Assembly (NCBI RefSeq): GCF_022394535.1
Contig: NZ_CP089414.1
Span: 868,001-932,000 of the forward strand
From: Dyella terrae
GTDB lineage: Bacteria > Pseudomonadota > Gammaproteobacteria > Xanthomonadales > Rhodanobacteraceae
Direction: 5' to 3'
Length of the DNA stretch: 64,000 nt
Of the stretch, positions 45,644 through 54,349 are shown piece by piece; position 1 is the stretch's first letter; every line of letters starts with the position of its first letter. The notes beneath the pieces were generated by a model, which searched no databases, was not told the origin of the DNA, and saw nothing but the letters and a program-made list of their open reading frames with translations. The position numbers and the translations under genes are program-made.

Positions 45644-48600
45644 TCATAGCGTTCCGAGCCACTCCATCTCGGACAGCGCAATGCCGTGCGATGACGCGTG
45701 CTCAGCCCGCCAGCGATAGTGGCTGTAGTTCCCCGGATGCGCCACGCCGAATGCGCGTGTCTGTCGACGCCAGGGGAAGCTTTCGTCGCGCCGCTCGTCC
45801 AGGGTCATCCAGTGAACGTTGTCGTTCGAGCCTTCCAGCGTCCATGCCTGAGGATCGCGTCCCGCCTGGGCGCCAGACGTAAGGGTATACATGGCCACTT
45901 GCCGCGGCTGCTTCAGATCCAGTTGAACGGCTGGCTCACTGCCACGCAGCAAGGCTTCAGTATCCGAAGTGTTGTCACTCAAAGCACGTGCAGCAGCCGT
46001 GTCGCCAGCCACGAGCACCTGCGCACCCGCGCTATCGGCGAGGTCCACCAGCGGCGCCGGCGCGGCGCTGCCCGTGGTGATCGAGGGGAGCCGTGCCTCG
46101 CCTTCGGCACTACCCCACGCCGAGGGCGTATCACCCATGCGGAAGTCGAGCGCCGCACCCTTGGCAAGGTCGGCATGTGCCAGCCAACTACGGTCATAAG
46201 GCTTGCCGTTGAGCGTCATGCCCTGAATGTAGCGATTGCGATCGCTCACTTCGGGTGCCCGGATGTCGATGGTCTTGCCGTTGTCCAGGTGGATGATCAT
46301 GTGCGGGAAGTACGGCGCGCCGATGGCATACGTCGGCGTGCCCATGCGCAACGGATAGAAGCCAGCCGCGCTGAACACCCACCAGGCGGACATCTCTCCA
46401 TTGTCTTCGTCGCCGGGATAGCCCTGCCCGATCTCGCTGCCCGTGTAGAGGCGCGACAACGCATCACGCACCTTGTCTTGCGTCTTCCATGGCTGGCCGG
46501 CCAGGTCGTACATGTAGAGGATGTGGTGCGAGGGCTGGTTGCTATGGCCGTACTGGCCCATGCGCACGTCACGCGCTTCTAGCATCTCGTGGATGATGTC
46601 GCCGTAGGCGCCGGTGTGGAACTGGGTGCCCGCCGCGAAGAAGGCATCGAGCTTCTTCGCCAGGCCGTCGATGCCGCCGTAAAGGTTGGCTAGCCCCTGT
46701 CCGTCCTGCACGCTGTCGAACGTCATGTTCCAGGCGTTGGTCTCGGTGTAATCACCACCCCAGGCGAACGGATCGAAATGGTCGGCGTCGATGCGCCATG
46801 CGCCGTCCGGCCTTCGCCCGACAAAGAAGCCTGTTGCCGCATCGAACAGATTGACGTAGTTGAGCGAACGGCTGTGGAAATAGCGGGCATCGTCTGCGTA
46901 GTGCGCCGCGTAAGGGTCGGCAGCGTCGTGATCGGCCGACAGTGTCTGCGCGAGCTCAGCGATGCCGAAATCGTTGAGATAGCCTGCCATCGACCACGAC
47001 AGCCCCTCGTCGGTACTGTTGTCGACATAGCCTTTGAACACCGATCGGGCGATGCCTTTTCGACCCGCTCCAGGTATGTCGCTGACTACAGTCGCGTCCT
47101 TCAGGGCAGCCTGATAGAACGAGCGCACATCGAAGTTGCGGATACCCTTGTTCCACGCGTCAGCAAAGGCCACGTCGGCGCTGGTACCGACCATTAGGTC
47201 CGCGTAACCGGGTGAGGACCAGCGCGCGATCCAACCGCCGTCGCGGTATTGCTGCACGAAGCCATCGATCATCTCACCGGCTTGTTTCGGCGTTAGCAAC
47301 GCATACGCGGGCCACGCGGTGCGGTAGGTGTCCCACAGACCATTGTTCACATAAGGCTTGCCGGCCAGCACGCGTGCTCCGGTCTGCGTTGCCGTGCTGG
47401 CGCCAGTGGCGGCCGAGAACGGGCTGGCGTAACGATAATCCGGATGCTGTGGCGTGCCGACGTTTTCGAAGGCTTCGTTCGGATACAGAAACAGGCGATA
47501 GAGGTTGGAATACAGCGTGACTTTGTCGCCCGTACTGGCCCCGGGGATTTCGATATGGCCGAGCATCTCGTTCCAGCGTTGCGCGGCACGTGCCTGCACG
47601 CTGTCGAAGGTGTCGTCGGTAGCGACTTCCTGCGCGAGATTGCGCTTGGCCTGCTCCAGGCTGATCAGCGAGGTAGCGATGCGCATCGTCACGGTTTTGT
47701 TGGCACGGGTATCGAAGCCAAACCACGCAGCCACGTGGTCACGCCCCTGACCACTCAGCCGACCGCTTTCCGTGATGGGCTGATCGAAGCTTGCGTAGAA
47801 GAACAACCGGGTGGCCCCGGTCGACAAGTGGCTCGCTACATCCGAGTAGCCACTGATGCTGCCGTGCTCCGCATCCAGCTCGATGCCGCCCTTGTCATTG
47901 CGATTGTCGAACACCAGTTGCGAGCGATCGCCGGCGAAGGTGAAGCGCATCATGGCTGCATGATTGGCGGGCGTCATCGCAGCGGTGATGCCGTTGTCGA
48001 ACGTGACCTGGTAAAGGTCGGCGCGGGCAATTTCGTGATCGTGCGTAAAGCCGAGTGAACGGGCATCACGATCCAGCGGCGGCGCACCGGATGCCGTGGC
48101 CGAAGGCATGATCTGGAAGGTCTGTCGATCACCCATCCACGGGCTGGGCTCGTGACTCAGCGCAAACGCCTGGATGCGCGGGTGGTTATCGGCACCGTTG
48201 TGATCCTGGTACTGGTAAATCCAGTCGGAGCCCGCCTGCGTGGTGGGCGTCCAGAAATTGAAGCCATGCGGCAGCGCCACCGCGGGGAAATTGTTGCCGC
48301 GCGAGAAATGCGCATTGGCATTCGTGCCGCGTCGCGTATCCACAAAGGTGTTGGGCGCAGCATCGGCACGGGCTGGCGCCATATCGACAAGGCGCAGGTC
48401 ATCGAGGTAACCGTGAAACGCTTCCGTACCTTTGGGCGCATCCTCGACTAGCTCGATGGCGGCCACAGTCTTGCCGGCAGCCACCGCACCTAGGTCGATG
48501 TCCAGGGCGTTCCACTGATTGTCGTGTAGCACGCGGGAACTGCCCTGCGCGGCGGCGCTTGCGTGCACACGATGCTGGTCCATGGCATTGAGCGCCGACA

Positions 48601-49027
48601 AGCGCGTTCCGTCGGTAAACACCAGATCGACCGCCACATATTGCGCGTAACCGCGTGCCTGCCCGGAAGCATCCGCGGGGAGCACCACATACGACAAATG
48701 GGTGGAGGCTGTAACGGGCTGCTTCAGTCGATAGAGCGTGGCGCGTCGCTCGCGTCCATCCGTGACGGCATCGGCGTCGTATCGCAGGCTGCGGATACCA
48801 GTAAAGCCGGCGCCCGGCCGAGAGGTGAGGGAGTCCTCTTTGCCGGGGCCGGGTACCACGCTCATTCGCCAGCCCTGGACGCTGGCCGATACCGGCTGGG
48901 CATCGCCCGCCTCGAATGAGGTGACGAAGCCCGGGGTGGTTATCGCGCCGTGCGCGATGCCCGCGAGACTTAGGGAAATGGCGACACCCAACATGCAACG
49001 GCTCACGTCCATCCGCACTTTCCGCAT
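45644..49027 (-). CDS. GH92 alpha-1,2-mannosidase with discoidin-like tail
   Basis: The 1127-residue exported enzyme has a signal peptide (about 1-27). The N-terminal beta-sandwich and (alpha/alpha)6 domain of family GH92 cover about 235-960. The hallmark motif GYPGDEDNGEMSAWW lies at 869-883. Family members are calcium-dependent exo-mannosidases that trim alpha-mannan or N-glycans. The C-terminal part (about 985-1127) looks like an F5/8 (discoidin) sugar-binding domain, and the segment before GH92 (about 30-215) is a further beta-rich module. The ATG at 49027 has an AGGGGAA ribosome-binding site. Palindromes upstream may control it. No other mannan genes are adjacent. Confidence 0.92.
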   Translation of the reverse strand: MRKVRMDVSRCMLGVAISLSLAGIAHGAITTPGFVTSFEAGDAQPVSASVQGWRMSVVPGPGKEDSLTSRPGAGFTGIRSLRYDADAVTDGRERRATLYRLKQPVTASTHLSYVVLPADASGQARGYAQYVAVDLVFTDGTRLSALNAMDQHRVHASAAAQGSSRVLHDNQWNALDIDLGAVAAGKTVAAIELVEDAPKGTEAFHGYLDDLRLVDMAPARADAAPNTFVDTRRGTNANAHFSRGNNFPAVALPHGFNFWTPTTQAGSDWIYQYQDHNGADNHPRIQAFALSHEPSPWMGDRQTFQIMPSATASGAPPLDRDARSLGFTHDHEIARADLYQVTFDNGITAAMTPANHAAMMRFTFAGDRSQLVFDNRNDKGGIELDAEHGSISGYSDVASHLSTGATRLFFYASFDQPITESGRLSGQGRDHVAAWFGFDTRANKTVTMRIATSLISLEQAKRNLAQEVATDDTFDSVQARAAQRWNEMLGHIEIPGASTGDKVTLYSNLYRLFLYPNEAFENVGTPQHPDYRYASPFSAATGASTATQTGARVLAGKPYVNNGLWDTYRTAWPAYALLTPKQAGEMIDGFVQQYRDGGWIARWSSPGYADLMVGTSADVAFADAWNKGIRNFDVRSFYQAALKDATVVSDIPGAGRKGIARSVFKGYVDNSTDEGLSWSMAGYLNDFGIAELAQTLSADHDAADPYAAHYADDARYFHSRSLNYVNLFDAATGFFVGRRPDGAWRIDADHFDPFAWGGDYTETNAWNMTFDSVQDGQGLANLYGGIDGLAKKLDAFFAAGTQFHTGAYGDIIHEMLEARDVRMGQYGHSNQPSHHILYMYDLAGQPWKTQDKVRDALSRLYTGSEIGQGYPGDEDNGEMSAWWVFSAAGFYPLRMGTPTYAIGAPYFPHMIIHLDNGKTIDIRAPEVSDRNRYIQGMTLNGKPYDRSWLAHADLAKGAALDFRMGDTPSAWGSAEGEARLPSITTGSAAPAPLVDLADSAGAQVLVAGDTAAARALSDNTSDTEALLRGSEPAVQLDLKQPRQVAMYTLTSGAQAGRDPQAWTLEGSNDNVHWMTLDERRDESFPWRRQTRAFGVAHPGNYSHYRWRAEHASSHGIALSEMEWLGTL

Positions 49028-49053
49028 TTCCCCTTCCCTCGCTTTCGCTCGTT

Positions 49054-49081
49054 GATCTAATCACAAATTAGATCGATCTAA
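49054..49081. promoter_or_regulatory. Overlapping palindromes upstream of the GH92 gene
   Basis: Two inverted repeats overlap 27-54 bases upstream of the GH92 start. One is GATCTAAT-CACAA-ATTAGATC (49054-49074) and the other is the 14-bp perfect palindrome TTAGATCGATCTAA (49068-49081). Such tandem symmetric sites are typical of repressor operators at sugar-use genes. No regulator gene is adjacent. Confidence 0.55.
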
Positions 49082-49250
49082 AACCCCCACCCAAAAAAGG
49101 GCCACGCGATGGTGACCCTTGCTTCAGGACGCTTCGGGACTGTAACGCGCTTTTGCACCCGGATGCTTGCTGCGATGCAAAAGCCCCGCTCCATCCACGG
49201 GTTACACCTGCTGCCCACTGGCGACCGCATCTGCCCCAGTAGCCCTGATT

Positions 49251-49295
49251 TAACCCGGGTGTTATTGACTCGAATAAATATACCCGGGTATATTT
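49251..49295. promoter_or_regulatory. Candidate operator: 20-bp perfect palindrome plus related half site
   Basis: A perfect 20-bp palindrome, AAATATACCCGGGTATATTT, spans 49276-49295. It lies 40 bases before the DUF1330 start. A second copy of its ACCCGGGT core lies in TAACCCGGGTGTTA (49251-49264), 29 bases upstream centre to centre, nearly three helical turns. This is strong evidence for a dimeric regulator that binds cooperatively. The regulator is not encoded nearby. Confidence 0.65.
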
Positions 49296-49335
49296 TGCGC
49301 CCGTCGCGTCCAACCGGGCGCAAGGAACCATTCGC

Positions 49336-49782
49336 ATGTCCCAGACCCCATACCTCGAGCCAACCGCAGCTGCCGGCCGGAGCTTTGTCATGCGCGGCCT
49401 CACCGGCAACGTCGTCATGCTCAACTTGCTGCGCTTCCGTAACGTCGCCGACTACACCGCAACACCTGAGTTGGCTCCGCCCTCACCGATCACCGGAGAG
49501 GAAGCCTTTCGGCGGTACATCGCCCACACATTGCCATTTCTGCACGAGTCCGGCGGCGACGTCGCCTTCCTCGGTGAAGGTGGGCCGTTTCTGATCGGAC
49601 CACCTGACGAACGCTGGGACATGGCGATGCTCATCTGGCAGCAAAGCGTTGAGTCGGTCCTTGGCTTTGCCTCACATGACGCTTACCTGGCGGGGATGGG
49701 GCATCGCACGGCGGCACTGGAAGACTCACGCCTACTGCCGCTCACGGATGCGACTCAAGGGTTCATGGAGAGAACGCAATGA
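49336..49782 (+). CDS. DUF1330-like small protein
   Basis: The 148-residue protein resembles DUF1330/dimeric alpha-beta barrel proteins: VVMLNLLRFRN near residue 26, GEEAFRRYIAHTLPFL, then a middle part and MAMLIWQQSVESVLGFASHDAYLAG. Such small ferredoxin-like barrels have varied, often unknown roles. It has no signal peptide. It is the first gene of a three-gene operon. Its stop overlaps the next ATG by 4 bases. Confidence 0.75.
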   Translation: MSQTPYLEPTAAAGRSFVMRGLTGNVVMLNLLRFRNVADYTATPELAPPSPITGEEAFRRYIAHTLPFLHESGGDVAFLGEGGPFLIGPPDERWDMAMLIWQQSVESVLGFASHDAYLAGMGHRTAALEDSRLLPLTDATQGFMERTQ

Positions 49783-50141
49783 ACCAACCGCACATGGCAC
49801 AACACAACGAACGCAATGTCCGCCTGCTTCCCCGTCATTGGGCGTGGCTTGAGGCGCAGCCGCGTGGCGTCCACGCGAGCTTGCGCCTGCTGGTGGAAAT
49901 GGCCAGCCGGGATATGGACGGCTATTTCCGCGCAGTGCGAATCAAGGAGGAGTGCTACCTGTACATGCGTGACATGGCGGGCGACCGCCCCCATTTCGAA
50001 GAAGCCGTTCGCGCGATGTTCGCTAACGACGCCGATGGATTGCAGCAACAGATGACGTCCTGGCCCGCGCCTGTGCGCACGCACATCAACGCGCTGTTGG
50101 CCGCAACGCAGGTAAACGTCATCGGCAAAGAGAGCACGTGA
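49779..50141 (+). CDS. DUF2239 protein
   Basis: The 120-residue cytoplasmic protein matches DUF2239: VRLLPRHWAWLEAQPRG, then HASLRLLVEMASRD in the N-terminal half, with a helical C-terminus. The function is unknown. The pattern RHWAWL is diagnostic in my reading. It overlaps its neighbours at both ends by 4 bases (ATGA junctions), so the three proteins are translated together. Confidence 0.8.
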   Translation: MNQPHMAQHNERNVRLLPRHWAWLEAQPRGVHASLRLLVEMASRDMDGYFRAVRIKEECYLYMRDMAGDRPHFEEAVRAMFANDADGLQQQMTSWPAPVRTHINALLAATQVNVIGKEST

Positions 50142-50491
50142 TGGATCGCTCAAGGCGCAAGGCACTCACCCAGTCCTACAAGCTGGCGCTGCCGCCAATG
50201 GGCATCTACGCCGTTCGGAATCTGGCCAGCGGGCGAATGCTGGTGGATCAGAGCACCAACCTGACCGGCGCCCTCAATCGCCATCGGACTGAGCTGAAGC
50301 TCGGCAGCCATCGCAACAAGGCGCTCATGGACGATTGGCGCGCACACGGTGAAACAGGCTTTGTGTTCGAGGTGCTGGAGAAGATCGAGGAGCGACCGGA
50401 GCCGGACTTTGACTACAAGGCCGAGATGACCCGACTTCTCGCTCTGTGGCACACCCGCGTGCCACCCGGGTCTGCGGCTTCCTACCTCTAG
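50138..50491 (+). CDS. GIY-YIG-family small protein
   Basis: The 117-residue protein carries a GIY-like first strand (MGIYAVRNLASGRMLVDQSTN), then LTGALNRHRTELKLGSHRNKAL, which matches the compact GIY-YIG nuclease family fold. The second half of the usual motif (YIG/YVG) is replaced by MLVD, so a classic nuclease active site may be altered. It is the third gene of the operon, with a 4-base overlap to DUF2239. It may bind or cut nucleic acid, but this is not established for this branch. Confidence 0.75.
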   Translation: MMDRSRRKALTQSYKLALPPMGIYAVRNLASGRMLVDQSTNLTGALNRHRTELKLGSHRNKALMDDWRAHGETGFVFEVLEKIEERPEPDFDYKAEMTRLLALWHTRVPPGSAASYL

Positions 50492-50635
50492 CAGCGGGCG
50501 GTCGCGCGACGCACACAAAGTCCTTGCATCGCCCGCGCGACGATAGAGGGGTGGGTTTGCTTGACTGGGTATAGTTCCGTATCTTTGAACTTTAGAACAT
50601 CACTCCCCTCCCTCACACACGTAAAGAGGTTCCCC

Positions 50636-51661
50636 ATGGAATATCGGCATCTGGGTGCATCAGGCTTCAAAGTGCCCGTACTCAGCTTCGGCACCGGCAC
50701 GTTCGGTGGCAAAGGCGACTTCTTCGGCGCCTGGGGCAATACCGACGTCGCGGAAGCCAAGCGTCTGGTGGACATCTGTCTCGACGCCGGGCTGACCCTG
50801 TTCGACAGCGCGGACATCTACTCCAACGGCGTGGCCGAATCGGTGCTTGGCGAGGCCATCAAGGGCCGTCGCGATCGCGTGCTTATCTCCACCAAGGCCA
50901 CGTTCCGCTTCAGCGACGAACCAAACGATGTGGGCTCCTCGCGCTTCCATTTGCTGAAGTCCTGCGATGCCGCCCTCAAGCGCCTGGGCACCGATTACAT
51001 CGACCTGTTCCAATTGCACGGCTTCGATGCGAAGACGCCCGTGGAAGAAACACTGTCCACGCTCGATGACCTCGTACGCGCGGGCAAGATCCGCTACGTG
51101 GGCGTGTCGAACTTCTCCGGCTGGCACCTGATGAAGTCCCTTGCCGTGGCCGATCGCTACGGTTACCCGCGTTACGTCGCCAACCAGGCGTACTACTCGC
51201 TGATCGGTCGCGATTACGAGTGGGAACAGATGCCGCTGGGTATCGACCAAGGTGTTGGCGCTGTCGTGTGGAGCCCGCTGGGCTGGGGCCGTCTGACCGG
51301 CAAGATTCGTCGTGGCGCCACGCTGCCCGAGACGAGCCGGCTACACAAGACCGGCGATATGGGGCCGCAGGTAAGCGACGAATATCTCTACCGCGTGATC
51401 GATGCGCTGGATGATATCGCGGCAGAAACAGGCAAGACCGTGCCGCAGATCGCGCTGAACTGGCTGCTGCAGCGCCCGACGGTGTCGACCGTGGTGATCG
51501 GCGCGCGCAACGAGGAACAACTGAAGCAGAACCTCGGCGCGGTGGGTTGGAACCTCACCAAGGAACAGGTGGCGAAGCTGGATGCCGCGAGTGCCGTGAC
51601 GCCGGCATACCCGTACTGGCACCAACAGGGTTTCCAAGAGCGCAATCCTTCGCCAGTGTAA
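50636..51661 (+). CDS. Aldo/keto reductase
   Basis: The 341-residue protein is a (beta/alpha)8-barrel NADPH-dependent reductase. The catalytic tetrad is visible as Asp57 and Tyr62 (FDSADIYSNG), Lys87 (ISTKATF) and the His in DLFQLHGF. A second family motif, WSPLGWGRLTGK, follows. It matches the YghZ/AKR14-like or plant-like potassium-channel beta group of stand-alone enzymes. The ATG at 50636 has an AAAGAGG ribosome-binding site, and a longer frame to 50561 has none. It is followed by a strong bidirectional terminator. The substrate is unknown. Confidence 0.92.
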   Translation: MEYRHLGASGFKVPVLSFGTGTFGGKGDFFGAWGNTDVAEAKRLVDICLDAGLTLFDSADIYSNGVAESVLGEAIKGRRDRVLISTKATFRFSDEPNDVGSSRFHLLKSCDAALKRLGTDYIDLFQLHGFDAKTPVEETLSTLDDLVRAGKIRYVGVSNFSGWHLMKSLAVADRYGYPRYVANQAYYSLIGRDYEWEQMPLGIDQGVGAVVWSPLGWGRLTGKIRRGATLPETSRLHKTGDMGPQVSDEYLYRVIDALDDIAAETGKTVPQIALNWLLQRPTVSTVVIGARNEEQLKQNLGAVGWNLTKEQVAKLDAASAVTPAYPYWHQQGFQERNPSPV

Positions 51662-51669
51662 CTAGCATC

Positions 51670-51700
51670 AAAAAGGGCGCCTCATCGGGGCGCCCTTTTT
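51670..51700. terminator. Bidirectional intrinsic terminator
   Basis: A 12-bp inverted repeat (AAAAAGGGCGCC / GGCGCCCTTTTT, 7-base loop) separates the convergent aldo/keto reductase and phosphoglucomutase genes. Both strands read a T-run after the stem, so it can end transcription from either side. Confidence 0.85.
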
Positions 51701-51718
51701 GTCTTCCCGCAGCAAACC

Positions 51719-53371
51719 TCAGCCTGCGTTGAGCGCCTCATCCACCATGGCCTGCGCTTCTTCCAGCAGGCGCTGCAGATGTGCCTCGTCCTTGAAGCTT
51801 TCCGCATAGATCTTGTAGATGTCCTCGGTGCCCGACGGACGCGCGGCGAACCAGCCATTGGCCGAGGCGACTTTGATACCGCCGATAGCTGCGCCATTGC
51901 CCGGCGCACGATCCAACACCGCCTCGATCTTTTCGCCGGCAAGCTGCGTGCTCTTCACCTGGTCGGGCGACAGCTTCGAAAGCCTGGCCTTCTGCTCAGG
52001 GTTGGCCGGCGCGTCAACGCGTTCGGATACCGGGCGGCCCAACTCGTGGGTCATCTCGCGATACAGCTCGCCCGGATCCTTGCCCGCGCGCGCAGCGATT
52101 TCCGCCGACATCAGCGCCGAGGCGATACCGTCCTTGTCGGTGCTCCACACGCCACCATCGCGACGCAAGAAGGACGCGCCCGCGCTTTCTTCGCCGCCAA
52201 AGCCGAGCGATCCGTCGAACAAACCGTCAACGAACCACTTGAAGCCCACCGGCACTTCGTAAAGGCGGCGGCCGAGCCGCTTCGCCACCCGATCGATCAG
52301 TGCGGAGCTGACCAGCGTCTTACCCACGGCGGCGTCGCTGCGCCACTGTGGGCGATGGCGGAACAGGTAATCCACCAGCACGGAAAGATAGTGATTGGGC
52401 AGCAGCAGCCCTGTGCTGCGCGTGACGATGCCGTGGCGGTCATGGTCGGTGTCGCAGGCGAAGGCCACGTCGTAGCTGTCCTTCAGACCGATCAGGCGCT
52501 GCATGGCGTACGAGGACGAAGGATCCATGCGGATCTTGCCGTCCCAGTCGACGCTCATGAAACGAAAGGTGGGATCCACCACGTCGCTGACCACCGTCAG
52601 GTCGATGCCGTAGCGTTCGGCGATCGGCGCCCAGTAATGCACGCCGGAGCCGCCGAGCGGATCGACGCCAAGATGCACACCGCTGGCACGGATCGCATCG
52701 AAGTCGATCACGTTTGCCAGATCGGAAACATAGGCGTCGAGATAGTCATGCTCGTGCGTGGTCGATGCACGCAGTGCCTCGGCCAGTGGCACACGACGCA
52801 CGTCGCGCAAGCCGCCTTCGATCAACGCGTTCGCGCGCTTCTGCACCCAGCCTGTGATGTCCGTATCCGCCGGACCGCCATTGGGCGGGTTGTACTTGAA
52901 GCCGCCGCCATCGGGCGGATTGTGGGAGGGCGTCACCACGATGCCATCGGCCAGCCCGCTCGTGCGGCCGCGGTTGTAAGTGAGAATGGCGTGCGAGATC
53001 GCCGGTGTCGGCGTGTATTCGCCACCCTTGGAAACCATGGTGTGCACGCCGTTCGCGGCAAGCACTTCCAGCGAGCTTTCCAGCGCGGGTTGCGACAGCG
53101 CATGTGTGTCGATGCCGATGAACAGCGGGCCGTCGATACCCTTCCCTGCGCGGTATTCGCAGATGGCCTGGGTAATGGCCAGCACATGCCATTCGTTGAA
53201 GCTGTGATCGAACGAACTGCCGCGATGGCCGGACGTGCCGAAGGCCACGCGCTGGCTGGGCACGCCCACATCAGGGCGCAGATCGATGTAAGCGCCACGC
53301 AGTCGGGCAACGTCCACCAACTGGGCTTCGGGAGCCGACTTGCCGGCCAGTGAACTGAGGCGACTGCTCAT
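51719..53371 (-). CDS. pgm: Phosphoglucomutase (alpha-D-glucose type)
   Basis: Pgm interconverts glucose-1-phosphate and glucose-6-phosphate, feeding glycogen, trehalose and surface polysaccharide synthesis. The 550-residue length is close to E. coli Pgm. The phosphoserine loop is [11 protein letters not shown] with Ser149, the magnesium loop is CDTDHDRHG, and the sugar-binding loop is [16 protein letters not shown]. The GTSGHRG motif (45-51) is the family N-terminal signature. The ATG at 53371 gives the usual length, while the open frame to 53482 adds unrelated residues. Confidence 0.95.
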   Translation of the reverse strand: MSSRLSSLAGKSAPEAQLVDVARLRGAYIDLRPDVGVPSQRVAFGTSGHRGSSFDHSFNEWHVLAITQAICEYRAGKGIDGPLFIGIDTHALSQPALESSLEVLAANGVHTMVSKGGEYTPTPAISHAILTYNRGRTSGLADGIVVTPSHNPPDGGGFKYNPPNGGPADTDITGWVQKRANALIEGGLRDVRRVPLAEALRASTTHEHDYLDAYVSDLANVIDFDAIRASGVHLGVDPLGGSGVHYWAPIAERYGIDLTVVSDVVDPTFRFMSVDWDGKIRMDPSSSYAMQRLIGLKDSYDVAFACDTDHDRHGIVTRSTGLLLPNHYLSVLVDYLFRHRPQWRSDAAVGKTLVSSALIDRVAKRLGRRLYEVPVGFKWFVDGLFDGSLGFGGEESAGASFLRRDGGVWSTDKDGIASALMSAEIAARAGKDPGELYREMTHELGRPVSERVDAPANPEQKARLSKLSPDQVKSTQLAGEKIEAVLDRAPGNGAAIGGIKVASANGWFAARPSGTEDIYKIYAESFKDEAHLQRLLEEAQAMVDEALNAG

Positions 53372-53557
53372 CGGCGCGCCCCGTCCCGGACGACAGAAAC
53401 AGGCTGGCTCAAGCGGTAAGACGTGGTCATGCGAAAACGCATCCTGAGTCTGCAGAAAGACCCGCATTGACCCTCGCCACACGGCTACGTGTCAATACCG
53501 CAAGCGTTTTGCGGTGTGGATATCAGGTGAAATGTGGACTGCAAGGGCGGCCATCGT

Positions 53558-53821
53558 TCAGCGCAATTGGCTGTCCTTGCTGCCACGGCGGTTATACCCG
53601 CTGAATGCGTCTTCCTGGTCGTGCGTGGTTTGGCAGTTGACGCACAGGCGCACGCCCGGCACCGCCTGACGCCGCGCTTCCGGGATCGCTGCGTCGCACT
53701 CTTCGCAATGAGTAAGCCCGGGGCCTTTCTGCAGACGGCTGCGTGCACGCTTCACCGCATCTTCCACGGTCGCGTCGATCTGATCCTGCACGGCGCCGTC
53801 GCCGGCCCAACCTGTTGCCAT
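53558..53821 (-). CDS. DksA/TraR-type C4 zinc finger protein
   Basis: The 87-residue protein has a short coiled-coil start and a C4 zinc finger formed by Cys39, Cys42, Cys60 and Cys63 (HCEECD, then LCVNCQTTH). It matches small YbiI-like members of the DksA/TraR family, which bind RNA polymerase through its secondary channel in better-known relatives. The ATG at 53821 has a GGGAGGT ribosome-binding site. It stands alone upstream of pgm. The length is about half that of full DksA. Confidence 0.88.
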   Translation of the reverse strand: MATGWAGDGAVQDQIDATVEDAVKRARSRLQKGPGLTHCEECDAAIPEARRQAVPGVRLCVNCQTTHDQEDAFSGYNRRGSKDSQLR

Positions 53822-53929
53822 GGCTGCCACCTCCCATACTTGCCGTGACCCCGCCAGGGTGCCACCGGCTAAATGTAGGGCCGCAAAGGCTTTTTTCCAC
53901 CCCTTGGGGCAGTAGAGGCTATCCGCGGT

Positions 53930-54349
53930 TCAGAACCGTTTGCGCAGGAAGTAGCGTGCGCCACCCACCGGATGGTCCGGAATTTCGCCGAATACGGTGT
54001 AACCCAGCTTCTCGTAGAAACCGCGCGCCTGGAACGCAAAGGTGTCGAGCCATGCCCCCACACAACCACGCTCCCGGGCGATCTGCTCGCCGCGCTGCAT
54101 GAGCGCCGTGCCGACATCCTGGCCACGCATGGATTCCGGGACGGCGAGGAGATCGACGTGCAGCCAGTCGAGCGCGGTTTCGCCCCACAGGCCGCCAACC
54201 GTATAGCCATGCTCGTCGCGCAGCGCGATCACCAGCGGCCGGATGTCCAGCGTGGGTACCTTACTCTGGTTATAGGCCAGCAAGGGAGCGGCAATGGCGT
54301 CGCGATCGGCGGCATCAGGCTCATCGATGCTGTGCAGGTGCCAGGACAT
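53930..54349 (-). CDS. GNAT-family acetyltransferase
   Basis: The 139-residue protein carries the GNAT core with the acetyl-CoA-binding motif A VPESMRGQDVGTALM (about 72-86) and the motif B region ARGFYEKLGYTVFGE (about 108-122). The ATG at 54349 overlaps the stop codon of the efflux gene upstream, so the two are translationally coupled. Substrate unknown. Coupling to an outer-membrane efflux component may point to drug inactivation plus export, but this is inference only. Confidence 0.88.
   Translation of the reverse strand: MSWHLHSIDEPDAADRDAIAAPLLAYNQSKVPTLDIRPLVIALRDEHGYTVGGLWGETALDWLHVDLLAVPESMRGQDVGTALMQRGEQIARERGCVGAWLDTFAFQARGFYEKLGYTVFGEIPDHPVGGARYFLRKRF

Noticed and set aside
51779..53353. 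524-codon plus-strand frame opposite pgm
   Set aside because: Phosphoglucomutase on the minus strand has all its active-site motifs. The opposite frame has none and mirrors the codon bias.
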